From positions 88,236,966 to 88,300,965 of the forward strand of contig NC_092087.1 in assembly GCF_045679555.1 (NCBI RefSeq): a stretch of DNA of 64,000 nt. The letters run 5' to 3'. Shown piece by piece: positions 63,642 through 64,000 of this stretch; positions within the stretch are counted from its first letter, which is position 1, and every line of letters starts with the position of its first letter. The DNA is from Salvelinus alpinus (Eukaryota > Chordata > Actinopteri > Salmoniformes > Salmonidae). A program made the position numbers and the translations under genes. The notes under the pieces were generated by a model. That model searched no databases, had not been told where the DNA came from, and saw nothing but the letters and a program-made list of their open reading frames with translations.

Positions 63642-64000
63642 CGGGGAAAATACATGTCATCTATGCACTTAAATAGCGAACGGAGGACACTTTTCCCTGT
63701 GGTTTATTATGCCAGCCAGGTAGGCTATACTCCTGTTGTAAAGAGAAGCAATCTGCTTAATATTAGGAAAGTTGGGAAATAAATATAGTAGGCCTAGCCT
63801 ATAGAAAACTGATGGGATCCTCCTCTTTGTAATAAAGGCCATCACTCTGTTTTCTCACACAATTACATAGCCAATAGAAATGTTGCGCAACATGAGCTCA
63901 TGGGCTCTCATTAAGTGTTTGATTACATTTTCAATTAGATTTGCATTGATGTCAGAGTGATTAGAGAGACAATAGAGTGCTGAGTACCAGGCAGTTATAA

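Larger units (their letters stand above)
58466..64000. mobile_element. Long unclassified interspersed repeat, runs off the window
   Basis: Starts CTAGGGCTGTGGCGGTCACG, then GTTGGTCTCACGGTAATTGA, a common salmonid repeat opening that I recognise from memory. Matching family sequence is scattered through 62530-63160 and 63647-64000 (TGATCTTCCCCAAACTTGAA, AATAGCGAACGGAGGACACT, AGCCAATAGAAATGTTGCGC). Three minisatellites and one solo LTR lie inside. No transposase or polymerase frame was seen, so it is non-autonomous or decayed. Confidence 0.65.

Overview
The window looks like salmonid fish nuclear DNA (Oncorhynchus/Salmo/Salvelinus type). The grounds are vertebrate-style split genes with short exons, Tc1-like transposons, L2/Rex-type LINE tails ending in TTTGATTTG, a 5S-rRNA-headed SINE, palindromic MITEs that I know as common in salmonids, long CA tracts, and a very high load of minisatellites. 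The assignment rests on recognition, not on a search. Prokaryotic features (operons, CRISPR arrays, ribosome binding sites) are absent, and I saw no tRNA or functional rRNA gene.

Two protein-coding genes lie head-to-tail on the + strand. (1) pcyt2, ethanolamine-phosphate cytidylyltransferase, is complete: 13 coding exons from 932 to 34370 join in frame to 402 codons plus stop. It is the CDP-ethanolamine-forming step of the Kennedy pathway. Both cytidylyltransferase signatures (HYGH and HIGH) and the RTQGVSTT motif are present. (2) A G-protein alpha subunit, best matched to the fifth class Galpha-v (gnav1), starts at 38470. Five exons (residues 1-204) are visible up to 56472; the rest, from the DVGGQ switch II region on, should lie beyond the right edge.

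Layout: 1-931 upstream flank with a TCACGTGA E-box; 932-9339 pcyt2 exon 1 and an 8.3 kb intron with SINE/LINE remnants and five minisatellites; 9340-12788 exons 2-8, with minisatellites in introns 3, 4, 6 and 7; 12789-16218 intron 8 with a LINE insertion bounded by a 23-bp target duplication; 16297-30869 intron 9, of which about 14 kb is one 19-bp satellite; 30870-34370 exons 10-13 with a 1.3 kb pyrimidine array in intron 10; 34371-38469 intergenic; 38470-56472 gnav1 exons 1-5; 56473-64000 mostly one long repeat carrying three minisatellites and a solo LTR.

The window's main peculiarity is minisatellite density: by summing array coordinates I estimate about 40% of it is tandem repeat. Several arrays or duplications carry splice signals: ten copies of the exon 4 donor in pcyt2 intron 4, a duplicated acceptor plus exon 7 start in pcyt2 intron 6, a duplicated acceptor that makes a 27-nt in-frame micro-exon candidate in gnav1, and a GTGAGT-bearing array after gnav1 exon 4. 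I saw no self-contained new gene system; the interesting content is repeat biology acting on two ordinary genes.
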